Shown piece after piece: positions 11,807-22,989 of a stretch of 64,000 nt of DNA (position 1 is the stretch's first letter; each line of letters starts with the position of its first letter). The DNA is taken from NCBI GenBank assembly GCA_905220665.1, contig CAJNAR010000038.1, positions 1 to 64,000 of the forward strand. Reading direction: 5' to 3'. The position numbers were made by a program, and so were the translations under genes. The notes under the pieces are model-generated. The model saw only the letters and a program-made list of their open reading frames with translations, searched no databases and had not been told where the DNA came from. Source of the DNA: Albugo candida (Eukaryota > Oomycota > Peronosporomycetes > Albuginales > Albuginaceae).

Positions 11807-12978
11807 ATGGTTCAAGTCGACATATCGACACAACCAGGGGTGCTAGCGTCCACTTGTAGTGACGTGGCAACCCTCATGAGTCACCCAGCTTTTGGTGATT
11901 GCATGATTCTTGATGAGTCATCACCCCTATGTGATGACGTGGAAAGTACCCCCACCCCCAGTATGACGGTACAGGGTAATACCGGTACTACCGGTGTCGG
12001 ATGTGGTACTGGTGGTACATGCAGTACTGTCGTTGCCTCGTCACAGGGTGATCCAAAAGGCAACTGCAAGTGTGGACGAGACTAAAAGTCCCACACTTGC
12101 TGACCTGATCAAGTCACAGGAGTCCTTGCGTAAGGACCGGGATAGAGCTCGGGCGAAATTTCGCGTGGAGCTCGCAAAGCCTAAAGCCTCGGATATCGAG
12201 GCTATACTGCAGCTATATGCTGATGGGGAGCACCCGGATTGGTCAGTGTTGTCTGCGAAACTGGAAGTAGCAAGACCTTTCCAAATCGGGAAAGCAACCT
12301 TCCCAATGGTCTTGGAGACGGGTCAGTCCTTCACCCGTACTCCAAATGGAAAAATGTTATCCTCCCTGATGCGAGACCACGGCAATCCGGTCTTTGAAAG
12401 TTTACTGGAGAGCCGTTCCATCGCTCAGGTATTCAAAATGCCTAGGGGAAACATCAGGGTGATGGTCACCACGGCAGATGCCTGCCAACAGTTGGAGTGT
12501 CAGCCAGTAACTATCCTTGGGGAAAAGTATTTTTTTCGGGAGTTTGATACTCTTGAAACAAAGTACTACCTCGATGTTTTCGGTGTGGGCGTGGAGGAAG
12601 AACGGAACAACATTCTCCGCGCTCTTCACAAACTCGGGTGTCAAGTGGTGTATGACACCTTTCGCGAGACGATTCCCACTAAAGAAGTGGTGATGTCGAC
12701 ATGGAGAGTCTACTTTGGGTGTTCGACGTGTCCCCAACAACTGGTTAGAGTTGGTAAAGTGATTGAACAAATCGCCTACGACAAACAGCTCTACCCAGTA
12801 CGGGGGAAAAAAAAATGCTCCTATTCTAACGGAACGACCACGTTTTGGTCAACATGGTCCTTACTGCTTGGATTTGGGTGCTGCATTAGCCTCGGGAACA
12901 CGGCAACAACCAACCGAAAACAAAAAGAACAACAACAACAAAAAACCAAACCCAACTCACACTCAACCTCAGAATTAA
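11807..12978 (+). pseudogene. Retroelement ORF1-like protein, two frameshifts
   Basis: The frame opens at an ATG in good context (aaaacaATGG, 11807). It continues for about 90 codons, then passes to another frame near 12055-12085, where the reading from about 12060 to 12785 is uninterrupted. At a homopolymer (gggggaaaaaaaaa, about 12803-12817) the coding signal moves to a third frame that ends at 12978. The central section, with KYFFREFDTLETKYYLDVFG and WRVYFGCSTCP, resembles ORF1-type proteins I associate with oomycete LINE-like repeats; this is a recollection of family style, not a search result. The tail after the last shift includes HGPYCLDLGAAL, then a poly-Asn/Lys end. No reverse transcriptase follows, so the element is 3'-truncated or split. 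Confidence 0.55.
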
Positions 12979-12992
12979 CTGATGGTTATGAG

Positions 12993-13109
12993 TAGGGCTG
13001 CAAATGGATCCAGTGGATCTGGATCTGATAATTGGATCTATTTGCTAAATGGATCTGGATCTGAAAAAAAGATTCAGATCCAGTGGATCTAGATCCATTT
13101 GTAGCCGTA
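12993..13109. repeat. Short foldback element (MITE-like) with GGATCT motifs
   Basis: The ends are inverted copies: tagggctgcaaatggatc at the left and gatccatttgtagccgta at the right, with further complementary ggatcc/ggatct blocks inside. About 117 bp can therefore fold into a hairpin. The flanks gttatgag (left) and gttgtaag (right) match at 6 of 8 bases, as expected for a degraded 8-bp target duplication of a hAT-type miniature element. It lies directly after the retroelement ORF. Confidence 0.65.
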
Positions 13110-13829
13110 GTTGTAAGTGTCGTGCACCGTATCATCTGCAGGCTTACACAATTAAGTATCGGGAATTATATCAAACTACTGTTGCTTACATTCTGTGAGA
13201 GCAAAACATTGGTAGAGATAGCTTTCACATATTATAGCCTTGTAAATTGATGCAGCAACGTTTCATGGAGTTTTATCGGCCACCCAATTTGTTCTGTGCC
13301 AATAAGGGAGCGCACGAGACATCGAGTCCAGCTATTATCGCCAACGAAGCTCGGGAAGCATTCTTCCACATGAATAATACGAATGCGCTTAAACAGTAGC
13401 CGAATAAGACGCCGACCTTGAGAGTTGAGCTAACTCGAAGACCAAGCTGGATGAAGTGGTCAATGTAAGTCCCTTGCATTATCAGATTCCTCCGAGAGCG
13501 TACAGTTTCTAACCCATCATCTTACTGTAAAAGCTATCGTACAGATGCTAGCAGTGAGCATATAAATTCATCTCCTATTGCCTTTTCCGGTCCACATAGG
13601 GCAAGTAGCCAAATACCTGCACTAGGAGAATCAGCATCAAAGCAAAAAGCCGAATCAGCCGAAGAAATCCGTGCTGAATATTTTCAGCCCCTGCTCGCAC
13701 TTCTTTTTCTGATTTTGGCTTTGCAAGAAAGTGTCCCATGCAACTCGTCCAATCATCCCCTAAATTATGGTCAGTAATGCATAGCGGGCTACGGAATCTG
13801 TGAAGGTGCTGGAGAATTGAAGTGGGACG
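13110..13829. other. Intergenic, no supported gene
   Basis: No gene or repeat recognised. The right part may contain unrecognised upstream sequence of the HECT pseudogene that follows. Confidence 0.4.
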
Positions 13830-14900
13830 TTGTCTACTCGCTGTTGTACAAAGACGACGGTAAAAGACGAAGCACGGAGGATTGTACGGAAGGAACTAAA
13901 CAAAGTGACAAAAAAAGAAAAAACGTTTCGAGGTAGCGTCGAATGGCTTTTATCCGAAGCGTTCTTCCCAGCGTTCATGGGCCGATTTAGCGCGTCGCAT
14001 GTTTCGTTGAAGGAATTGTCAGAGCTAAGGCACGATTCTATCTTACATACGTCAATGATGATGCTGCTAAAAAAATCAGCCGTGTTTCATTGCGAGCAAC
14101 CTTTCGGGCGCGTATTATCGCCGGCTCTCACGAGCGTACGGCTCGTGATCACCTATTTGAAGATTCGTATTACGCGCTCCGAATGCGCAGCAGCGAGGGA
14201 TTACGTCGAAAGCTTCACATTGCATTCACCGTAGAAGAAGAGATTGATACAGGCGGCGTCATATGCGAAAGGTAGCTCGCTCGAGAGATCTTCAATACCA
14301 ATGACGTCTTCTTCACCTCAGCAGCCGATTCTTCGACATTTCAGCCGAATGCATTGATATCTCCGCTACACTGGATTCTGAAAGCGGTTGGGAAAGTCTT
14401 AGCAGATGGCCAGCTCTTTGACGCACACTTTACGAGATGGTTTTACAAACATATGCTTTAGCTTGTGATCTCCTATCACGACATGGAGGCGATTGATCCC
14501 GACTATCATCGCAATTTGCATGCAATATTGAAGCATCCGATTCCATCGTTGAGGTTGGAATTGACTTTTTCAGCGGCACATTCGAATACCGGGTGATTGG
14601 AAATTGTCGATTTGATCCCAAATGGACAAAGTGTGCGCGTGAAGGATGCGAATAAAAGGGCGCATGTGAAGTTGTGGACACTTTATCGAATGGCGGCAGG
14701 TATCCGACAGTAAATGGACCATTTTTGCGAAGGATTTCATCAATCGGTATCACCGAATCTCATCTCCATTTTCGATGAAAACGAATTGGAACTGCTACTC
14801 TCTGGGATACCCGATATCGATATCGTAATCTTCGTGTCAATAAGGAGTACGCGAATGACAAGCCGATCGATTGACAGTGTGTGACTTTGTTTATCTTTTC
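13830..14900 (+). pseudogene. HECT E3 ubiquitin ligase pseudogene
   Basis: HECT ligases accept ubiquitin from an E2 on a C-lobe cysteine and pass it to substrates. The translation follows the HECT N-lobe in order: a basic RKELNKVTKKEKTFRGSV segment, then [94 protein letters not shown]. From 14090 to about 14820 the frame is preserved, but four in-frame stops interrupt it (14273, 14459, 14594, 14711); the first stands where HECT proteins have the Trp of 'REW'. A frameshift near 14825 precedes [11 protein letters not shown]. The C-lobe and catalytic Cys are absent. The segment order suggests a HUWE1/UPL-like large ligase. Clearly non-functional. Confidence 0.85.
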
Positions 14901-14977
14901 TTCACACTCCTCCAACGCTCATCGGTTCTTATCAATCAAATGATTATACAGCGTTTGACATAGAGAATCAGTCCACA

Positions 14978-15265
14978 ATGAGGTTTGCTTCAATTATTGA
15001 CAAGTTTGACGAAAAATTACGGTCGAGAAGAGCGATGACAATCATTTCGATAAAGCCGTTTGGTGACAACTGCATTGAATTGTGGGATGACGTGTGTTTG
15101 CAGTATATGAAAAACCTCAGTAAAACCAAATCGCAATATACGACATATCACGTCAAAGACATTAGCTGTACAGTCGATACAACGTATCAGACAATTTATG
15201 TTAATGAAACTGTGAGCTCTCTATTCGAATTGGAATTTGTGCAATACACACAATCGCTCACCTGA
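14978..15265 (+). CDS. Unrecognised ORF, 95 aa
   Basis: An ATG-initiated frame of 95 codons follows the HECT relic by about 80 bp. The composition is protein-like, with mixed charge, four cysteines and no low complexity. There is no signal peptide, membrane segment or motif I can name. It could be a small gene, an exon of a lost gene or a chance frame; confidence is low. Confidence 0.25.
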   Translation: MRFASIIDKFDEKLRSRRAMTIISIKPFGDNCIELWDDVCLQYMKNLSKTKSQYTTYHVKDISCTVDTTYQTIYVNETVSSLFELEFVQYTQSLT

Positions 15266-15522
15266 TATAATGCTGAGACATCAACGATGTGTCATTCTAA
15301 TCGTGATGATGACGTGTACGTAAGGGTAAAAACCTTCTCACAAAACAGCTGCTTGGTGTGACTTCAACACAGAATTCTTGCGATGACGCCATTTTCAATC
15401 AAGTTTAACGGGTGAGAGTGGTTCTACTACGACATCGCGACAGCCGTAAACTGGCTTATTCTCGCAGCCGTGTTCTTGTTCATATTTGATTTAACTCCAC
15501 CTTCCGCAGTCACCTTGGCATT

Positions 15523-16260
15523 ATGAAGCAAGTTCGAGTCCCTAATATTGTTGCACTAGGATTTTTCTCGTCAATTTTACGAATTGCTGAATCTGATAAT
15601 AAGCTCAAACTTCCCATGATATGTGGTACAGATGACCTTAGTCGGAAGCCAGAGCCAATGTACCTATGTATGAGAAGTTTAGAGAAGACTTGGGGGACCT
15701 GGACATTTCCGGAACTCAGCTCCAAAATTATCGAGGGCGAATCTACAAACACTAATTTCCCGGAGTTACAAGTTGAATCATTTGGCTTGTTTATCCTCTC
15801 ATTTACCTCGAAGGTTGACAAGGAGGACGAAAAGAGTTTTACAACATACGTTTCATCGACTCCGAACACATGGAGAATACAAGCTGATGTTTTCCACTAC
15901 AACAAAGACAAGCAAACGGACAAATCCGCGCTCATTTCTGCAGTCTGTGTTGTCGGTATAGAAGCTGATTCTAGGGAAACAATACTTCCTATGCCACTGC
16001 TACAACTGGAGGAAGGCAATACCAACGATCTTATTCTAGAATTATCTGGGTTGCAATTGAAAGTCAAACGTGACGAAGTACACTTTGAAGATGCTAATAA
16101 GATACTTCTCGGTATAGCAGTGCTGAAGCAGCTGACGTTCAAAATGAGTAGAGAGCATACTGATGGTGTCGAAAAACACAAATTGACTCTGAAGGGTTTT
16201 GATCCCCTACAAAGAAATTCTCTTCAAGAAGCTAGAGCTATTTTTTTTGGAAAGAAGTAA
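15523..16260 (+). CDS. Predicted secreted protein, 245 aa
   Basis: A single-exon frame with an ATG at 15523. The N-terminus (MKQVRVPNIVALGFFSSILRIAES) looks like a signal peptide cleaved around residue 23. The mature protein is hydrophilic, beta-rich in appearance, with few cysteines and no membrane anchor. A C-terminal section (about residues 165-225) alternates hydrophobic and charged residues and ends in KQLTFKMS, which weakly resembles KRVSFLKIS in the secreted protein encoded at 38880; a shared fold is possible but unproven. No enzymatic motif is visible. It sits between two broken housekeeping genes (HECT and dihydrolipoamide dehydrogenase), a typical recently assembled subtelomeric setting. 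An effector-type role is inferred only from secretion and location. Confidence 0.7.
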   Translation: MKQVRVPNIVALGFFSSILRIAESDNKLKLPMICGTDDLSRKPEPMYLCMRSLEKTWGTWTFPELSSKIIEGESTNTNFPELQVESFGLFILSFTSKVDKEDEKSFTTYVSSTPNTWRIQADVFHYNKDKQTDKSALISAVCVVGIEADSRETILPMPLLQLEEGNTNDLILELSGLQLKVKRDEVHFEDANKILLGIAVLKQLTFKMSREHTDGVEKHKLTLKGFDPLQRNSLQEARAIFFGKK

Positions 16261-16599
16261 TAGACTTCTCAGGAGCGTTTCACGCCTGACTGTTTCCTTA
16301 ATCTGGCAACAAACGCCTTGCTTTGACATTAATCGTGTCACTTACTAGGAGGGAAATTATTCATTGACGCAGCAATTTCGTGCTCTCAACGAAGTGATAT
16401 GTCAATTTTTTTGATACTTCCGACATCCAGCCCATAGTTCCTGCAAATTCCTTTCGTTTACGATGCGGCTCTTCTCTTCATATGTATTGGACCGGTAGGA
16501 CAATCTCGGCGTCATCTCAATACGCTTTGCAATGTTTCTACTTCCGATTGGTTCATTCGACTCGTCCATCAACCTGAGGTTGCCGAGTTGAAGCAGCTT

Positions 16600-17560
16600 G
16601 ACGAAGAGCGTATCTCCTGTGCATCCATTAGAGTCGCACTTTAATCATTCCAAGAGCGTTGTGGATATTGTAGATGTGGAAGTCAGTGTGTCTTCTGTCG
16701 CTGCACCATACTTCATACCAAGCACCCTGTCTGCTATCATTTTCAGCTGCATTGTTTATCATGATATGAATGCCAAGAATACGATCGTTATCTTTCTGCG
16801 CCAAGATTTTTCAATCCAACTGTTTCATCGACCGCACGCGCACGGAAGTTTAAAATCATTGAAATTCGACGACATTGTATGGACATCCTTCTTTTCCAAC
16901 TTCAGGATGAGTATCAATGACACCTGGGATCGCAATGTAATTCAGATGCCACGATTTCCCAACATATTTCAACAGCTTCAATCATTCGTCTTCAGCCCTA
17001 TGAGCCAACATCGAACCAGTAATCACATCACTACTCGTATAGATACTGGGAATCGCAGTTTGGAAATAATCATCGACTTGAATCCGTCCCTTGAGTACCC
17101 ATACTCTCAGCCATTCATTAATGGTCGACGCCCGGTGGCTACCAGGACGACACTACGCTTCATACTGGTCTCATTCCCTCCTTTCGGGTCTTTGTCGCAC
17201 TATCTCCATTCACTTCGGTCGAGGTCGCAATTTTTGGAACTGGAAACCTTGTTTCGAAAGTGTTTTTGCCCATTCTCGACCTAATTCGATGTCAAGACCA
17301 GGACACACATGATTCTAGTACTCGACCTCATGGACATTTGCACTCAACGTCTATAGACGGATCAGAGCTGTAATGTAATAACTCCAGTACCCAGCACATT
17401 CAGAGTGGAGAAAGGCTTTGGATGGGGTTAAGACAAGGTCCACCAAGTAAACCAAGAGACTTGATTCAGGCGGTCTCTTTTCAAATAGGGTGGCTTTGAT
17501 AACAGCTACGTAGCCTCTAGCTCCATCTCCAACGACTACGAGGTTATATTTAGCAAAACT
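16600..17560 (-). pseudogene. Dihydrolipoamide dehydrogenase pseudogene
   Basis: Dihydrolipoamide dehydrogenase is the FAD-dependent E3 subunit of mitochondrial 2-oxoacid dehydrogenases. On the minus strand the family order is unmistakable: NLVVVGDGARGYVAVIKAT (the FAD fold, normally GxGxxG), then TPSKAFLHS, then after a large deletion GLDIELGREWAKTLSKQGF, then [51 protein letters not shown] and DNDRILGIHIM. The redox-active CxxxxC segment and about 150 residues of the FAD/NAD region are missing, there are stops, and the frame shifts several times. A functional copy must exist elsewhere. This copy looks like a duplicated fragment decaying in the subtelomere. Confidence 0.85.
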
Positions 17561-17599
17561 GGCAAAGAATCGACATTACCGAGCCTTTGCGCTATAAAG

Positions 17600-20500
17600 A
17601 AATGCACGACAAGATGAGAATCGTACTTAGTGGAGAGAGCGATATCATTCGTGATAATACAGAATACAATTGAGAATTACAAATAAAGGCTGTTTTGGTA
17701 CAACTTAAAGGCTTAGCATATGAGATGAATAAGCCGATCAATGTGCATTCGTGTTCGCAAAAACAGAACCCGGTCGCGCTTATCGGTCGAAAATCTAAAA
17801 TGATATTCAGCAATCGAATGCCAATGAATTGGATACTGCCATAGGTGTGAGAGACCATGCTCAGGAAAACCTTGATAATGTGGCACGATGCCACATTAAG
17901 CCACATTGTAACGAAATTAGTGTACAAAGACATCTTACATTTGTATTCCAAATGTGGTGGCAACTCATTTACTTGAAGCTTTATGAGGAACTCCAAACAT
18001 TCAGAATGAAGGCAGCCAGCACAGTCTTTGAAACTCGAAATTAGTACATGAATGGCGCCTTTCTCATCTCTCGAGGATACATTCTCTTGCAAATATACGA
18101 CTCGATAGCTATGTCCGTGAACTTTGCAGTCATAGAAATGAGTTGCGATACAATGGGCTTTATATATTCAGCGCTTCCACAGTACTGACTTTCAAAATGA
18201 AAAGAGACGGAATCAACAGTACACAAATTACACACTTTACGCATTGTTCAGATCCCTCATCTCACTTTGTTATCTGACTTGTGATGTACCTTTTGCCGGC
18301 ACAGAAAAAGAGTTTGTTTCTTAAATCTCCGATAAATACTTTCATTGCACTGAGATTTCTCTGTTTGTACTATTTATCAACTCGCCCACGAAATCGAAAG
18401 GTTTATAGAGCTATATAGAATCGGATAACTCTCAGCTTCATTTGACGCACTTTACAGAGGTATTGACGTACTTGATCATTGCAATTTTGGCAGTAGTCAA
18501 CTTGCATTTCTAGTAGGATTTCCTCGTGAACTAATTACGTGTGTCGGCTTGATAGAGAAACAACACTCAAATAAGATGCACTGGATTTGCTTTATGTTCG
18601 GAGAGAATGTTGCTTTCATGTACGACTGAGATGTGATTTACAAGTGCCACCAATGCGCCATGCCCACGTCTTGTTTCAGTAGAAGAACGTGGACACCATA
18701 CTGCTGGCTTCACGTGATACAATAAGTAGCACAGGGATTCAACATGGCATTTTGGAAGCCACGACCTTTAGAAAACGAAAATAAGGTATATCAAGCAGTA
18801 GAGAAAGCCCATGGAGTAATCTGAGAATAATCTCACAATCTACACGAAATGGTGGATTATGTACGGATCTGTTCACTCTGTTCAGTGGATAACACAATAT
18901 GCGGTTTTACAGAGAGATTCGTATGAAATGCGAAATCCTGTCTTCTGTTCCCCATGTGCGATTACTTGATAATTGAGTCGTAAAGTATTTGACTTTCATT
19001 TGGATTCCATTAGTCGAGCAACAATAGTTATCCTTTTCTCCGTTCATTCCGACATCGCTACTGTTCATGTATGGCTATTGTAAGAGTTGTGAGGATCAGA
19101 AAACGCGTAAAAGCAAACACTTAAAAAAGAAAGCTTACCAAAAGAGCGCTTCGCCTCAAACGCTCGCTACAATGGAGTGAAAATACAGTCTTCCGGACAT
19201 GAGTATCCCCGTCAAGCACTTCCCAACGAAGCTCCACTCTCGGAATTTGGATTTTCGCTCACACTGCAGTAGAGACTCCGATGAGATCAGTGATGCGCTA
19301 CGTGCCATTCCATACCAGCCGTAGACGCGAGGCGCTACTACCTCTTCCATACTGAACTATATATACGATTTTGGTCCATTTGACGCTACAGCAGCCATAT
19401 CCGTCCAGAAGACATTTATACCATGATGAATGACGCTCCCTCCAATTACAGTCAAGAAAACGTTCATGTACCTCTCTATTCCGAAAGTCTCTTTGGCCAA
19501 GGCTCAAGGAATCTATCACGTGATTTAGAATTTGTAGGTGCCGGAATCCGTGTCACGCATACAGTGAATTCTCTGGGTATTCGGTTTCATTGTCATAAAT
19601 GATTCATTGTCATAAATTACTTTTTACGTTGTTTGATATTATGAATTGTCTGCGCAGTTTGGCAACCTCTGCGAATTATCATTTGTGATTTGAAATTAAC
19701 GAAAATGTGCGATCTGTATGAATCATTTATAACTGGTTGTCGCCAAGATCGGAAACAACATTCTGAGAATCGAGAGTGGGCCACTGCTCGAATTATCTCA
19801 GTACTCGTCTAAATTATCGTGAACGATATTGACGGATAGTCATTCGTGAAATCTGTGTGTTTTGCGGGTGTGTTTTTGTCGCGCCAAAAAGCGTGTGTGG
19901 ATCTAATTCCCCTCTCAATGAAATAAGAGAACAAAGTACTGCACAATCAGCTCGGCGTATAATTGAGAAGAGGCGAATAACCTTTCAAATGAGCACCCGA
20001 GGGAGATGAATTAGATGGCGTGGCTCGTTTAATTACTCGACAAAGCTAATTTACGCGCAAGTGTTCAGAATTAATCAAATCCATATGAATACGTGCAATC
20101 ATATAAGCGTATATATATTTTTCTTATGCGGTTTCTCTTATAGCACGAGGCAGCAACCGTCTATCATGAAGGCACAAACAGAGGCGATAGATTCTCCGGT
20201 CGCATTTGACGTAAAAAAACCGATGTTACCGAACTAGCGGATGTTTAACAACACTCGTATATGTAGGAGAGTAGCTGACCCAATTCTTACTGCTCGATTA
20301 TGCGAAATGAAGTGTACAGTCAGCAAATGGGAGCTGCTTTTTTACGTATTCTAATTGCATGAACAAACTTTGATACAACTGATTTGATCCCTGGCGCATC
20401 TATAGGGTTACTTACACTGATGTGTTGGTTTTACCAACCTATGACGCAAGATGATATACGCTGATGCGCTGTCTTCCTTTCCTCTATGACGGAACATGAT

Positions 20501-20766
20501 GCAGTACCCTCTAGATACGTTGACCCCTATGCACTATGACAGGTAAACCAAGTATAGTCCATACTACACAGCCAAATCATCCAGTTGCAAGCTCATCTAT
20601 TCGTATAAGCTTGTTCACTTGTGCGTTTTTACCTGTATAGCCTATTTTTTCCAGTAGTCATGTATGAAAAGGCTTGGTGTAATAACCATGTCCTAAACTG
20701 GTTGGGAACCTTCATCACACTTTCCAAGTCGTTCACTATTCAATTTCCCAACAAGCATCTCAACTC
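17600..20766. other. Intergenic, no supported gene
   Basis: The longest frame (18092-17592, minus, 166 codons) begins only at TTG and has no recognisable motif. Several shorter frames overlap in opposite directions. Near 19585-19620 the word cattgtcataaatga/t occurs twice in tandem. No RNA gene was recognised. Confidence 0.4.
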
Positions 20767-21279
20767 ATGATCTCTCCAAAGCTTCTGGTCGTTAACTTTA
20801 TGGCACTCACTGCTCTTCATCTGATAGCAAACACAGCTGGTGAGGATCCAGTATCGTTCAACCCTGGAGCTGTTTGTGGTATGATGCAACTGGATGAGAG
20901 ACTTCGTAAAGTCTACAAAAGAGATTGTGTAAGAGGACTAAAGCCTCAAGGTTGCGACGTCCCATCTAAAAAGTTCACAAATCATTGTTTACAAAAACTG
21001 CCTACATATTGCAAAGGCCGACTTGTAGAATACCAGAAGAAAATTTTCGATAACTTAGGAGTCTCTAGAGCTGGTGATATTACTAAGATTCCTGATAATT
21101 TCCCGCTTCATAAGTTGTTCAGTCAACATGGGTATATGAATAGCCCCTATGAAAATGCGGTCAGAGAATACGTAAGGTCACACAAACCGGAATTCATTTT
21201 TGATGATGCAACTGTCGGAGAAGCTTTACTTATATTTTTAGTTGTGGAAGATTCAGCTAATAATCCTTGCAAGAAATAG
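20767..21279 (+). CDS. Predicted secreted cysteine-rich protein, 170 aa
   Basis: Single exon, ATG at 20767. Residues 1-25 (MISPKLLVVNFMALTALHL... ending NTAGE) form a probable signal peptide. The mature part of about 145 residues has six cysteines (in AVCGM, DCVRG, GCDV, NHCL, YCKG and NPCKK) and is rich in Lys, Tyr and Phe, with no membrane anchor. I recognise no family. The best evidence that this is a real family is a second, broken copy at 36.5 kb, whose flanking DNA is also related. It has the features of a small secreted pathogen protein; host-directed function is inferred. Confidence 0.72.
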   Translation: MISPKLLVVNFMALTALHLIANTAGEDPVSFNPGAVCGMMQLDERLRKVYKRDCVRGLKPQGCDVPSKKFTNHCLQKLPTYCKGRLVEYQKKIFDNLGVSRAGDITKIPDNFPLHKLFSQHGYMNSPYENAVREYVRSHKPEFIFDDATVGEALLIFLVVEDSANNPCKK

Positions 21280-21860
21280 TAAAATCAAAAGTCTTTTCTC
21301 ACGCTCGTCTTTTATTCCATATTTCGCTTCCCTTCGGTGGACATGAGCCTTTTTTAATGTCTTCTCTACCACCACTCATAAGTGCGTCAGCCATGCAAAA
21401 CTTAAGGATACGTACGATACATAAGCATGCGAAGAGAAATGGTTTGGGAAGGTTTGTGATGAAGATTATGCTTACAAGAGACGATCACGGCGATGTAGAC
21501 ATATCTTTCAAGCTTTCAATTACAACTCTTATACAATTATTGGTATATTTGATCGTATGAAAGGTCCATTGAGGCTCCAACTTCGGTTAAAGAGCTTCAT
21601 AAACAGGACGAGACACGAGTTATACAGCAGGCATAATCTCTTAGTGGAATACATTTAGCACGTGCAGTTTATCGAGATCACGTTATGGGGCGAGCTTTCA
21701 AATGTTGGACAACTAAAACGATGCTCCTACAGCAGCGCGTTTGTTGGTATCGATTTCCAAACACTGCAGAGCTGCCAAAGAACTATAGTTTCGCAATCCA
21801 AGGAATGTAAGTCCCTGCCAGAGACTCTCTTTATACATGACTGCAAACACTTCTCCTGGA
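20940..21860 (+). repeat. Segmental duplication, copy A
   Basis: The 3' half of the secreted-protein gene and several hundred bases downstream match 36510-37070 in the same orientation. Shared landmarks are tcttttattccat, then ttcgcttc, then gagcct; then gacgatca-ggc-atgtagac; then tgtaagtccctg with ctttata near 21810. Identity is patchy with indels, indicating an old duplication. Confidence 0.7.
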
Positions 21861-22989
21861 CAGGTTGTCGACAGGCGCGTTTGCTAATCAGGCCCGCTAG
21901 TTCGATTAAGCGTCAGTATGTCTTGCACGTGCAGCGATTTGGGACGCTTAAGATTCGAAGCGAGTTTAAAATGATGTAGAGGCACTGATGCGTAAATATA
22001 CAATATACGTTTCATTGAACGGGAAACGATGCGTTGTTATCGAATCATGGTTCTCTTCATCTCTGTTTAGCGATTCGGCGATTGCTCGTCTATCTATCTC
22101 GCTTCATGAGTTTCCAAGGATGCCATGCCACGACTTCTCGCAGTAAATATGCTTATTTGCGAGCGTAAAAACAGAAATGGCGAGTACGAAATCAAGATAC
22201 TCATTATCGCTAGCAAAAGATATCAAATATATAGACTTTATGCGCATCCCGCCTTGTTAGATCCTGTCTGTCCCAGGTGATAATCCACGACACATACGAT
22301 GCATGTCAGAAATTACATACACCTCTTACGAACTCTTATCTCCTCGGCGAATATGGTGCAGTGGTTCGAGGTCCATGGAAAGCCCGTTCTATACCGATCC
22401 GATATCACAATCATCGAGTCTGAGGGGCTTTTCTCTGCTACAAAAGATTGCCTGAACGGGCTAATGCGCCCGACGCAATCGTCTACACGTAATGCAATTC
22501 GGATAGAGTTTGACCGTACAAACAGTATTTGACGTATCTGCCAGACACTGTGATGTTTTATTTTCTACCAGCCACCACGACGGAATATACGCAATGATCG
22601 CATTCCTGTCAAGGTTCACTTTTTGGAGGATCTAATTTACTTTATCTAGAGAAGGAGTGTGTGTACTGCCTCGTTGAAAATCACAGCTTTTACTCGTCAC
22701 TGGGAAATGGTCACAGTTGACGCATCGAATCACTAGTTGCAGGGAAAGTGTACCATACTTATCCGTAATCCAGCAGTTGGGTCGATTATAACAGATAGCT
22801 GTGCAAAATTGCACAAACAGGCCAGACTGCTGTAAGCCTCGGAGGGACAGCGACACTGTCGCGGAAGGATAGCAAAAAAAAGATGGTGTACTTGTAGAAA
22901 ATTGATGAATCCGCGTTTACATTTTGCAAAATAAAATCCGATTTTATCGTGAACACCAAGAACCAAGTGCGACTAGAAACCTAGAGCAC
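21861..22989. other. Intergenic, no supported gene
   Basis: A 77-codon frame at 22299-22532 (+) is protein-like around MVQWFEVHGKPVLYRSD but cannot be assigned. No other feature seen. Confidence 0.35.

Noticed and set aside
16598..17284. 228-codon plus-strand frame
   Set aside because: Starts at TTG and is antisense to the dihydrolipoamide dehydrogenase pseudogene, whose motifs are far stronger.
17592..18092. 166-codon minus-strand frame
   Set aside because: No ATG at the start and no motif; codon use is like surrounding non-coding DNA.
21267..21560. 97-codon frame overlapping the end of the secreted gene
   Set aside because: Starts at TTG inside the previous gene; the region is 3' flank shared with the duplicated copy where the frame is not kept.
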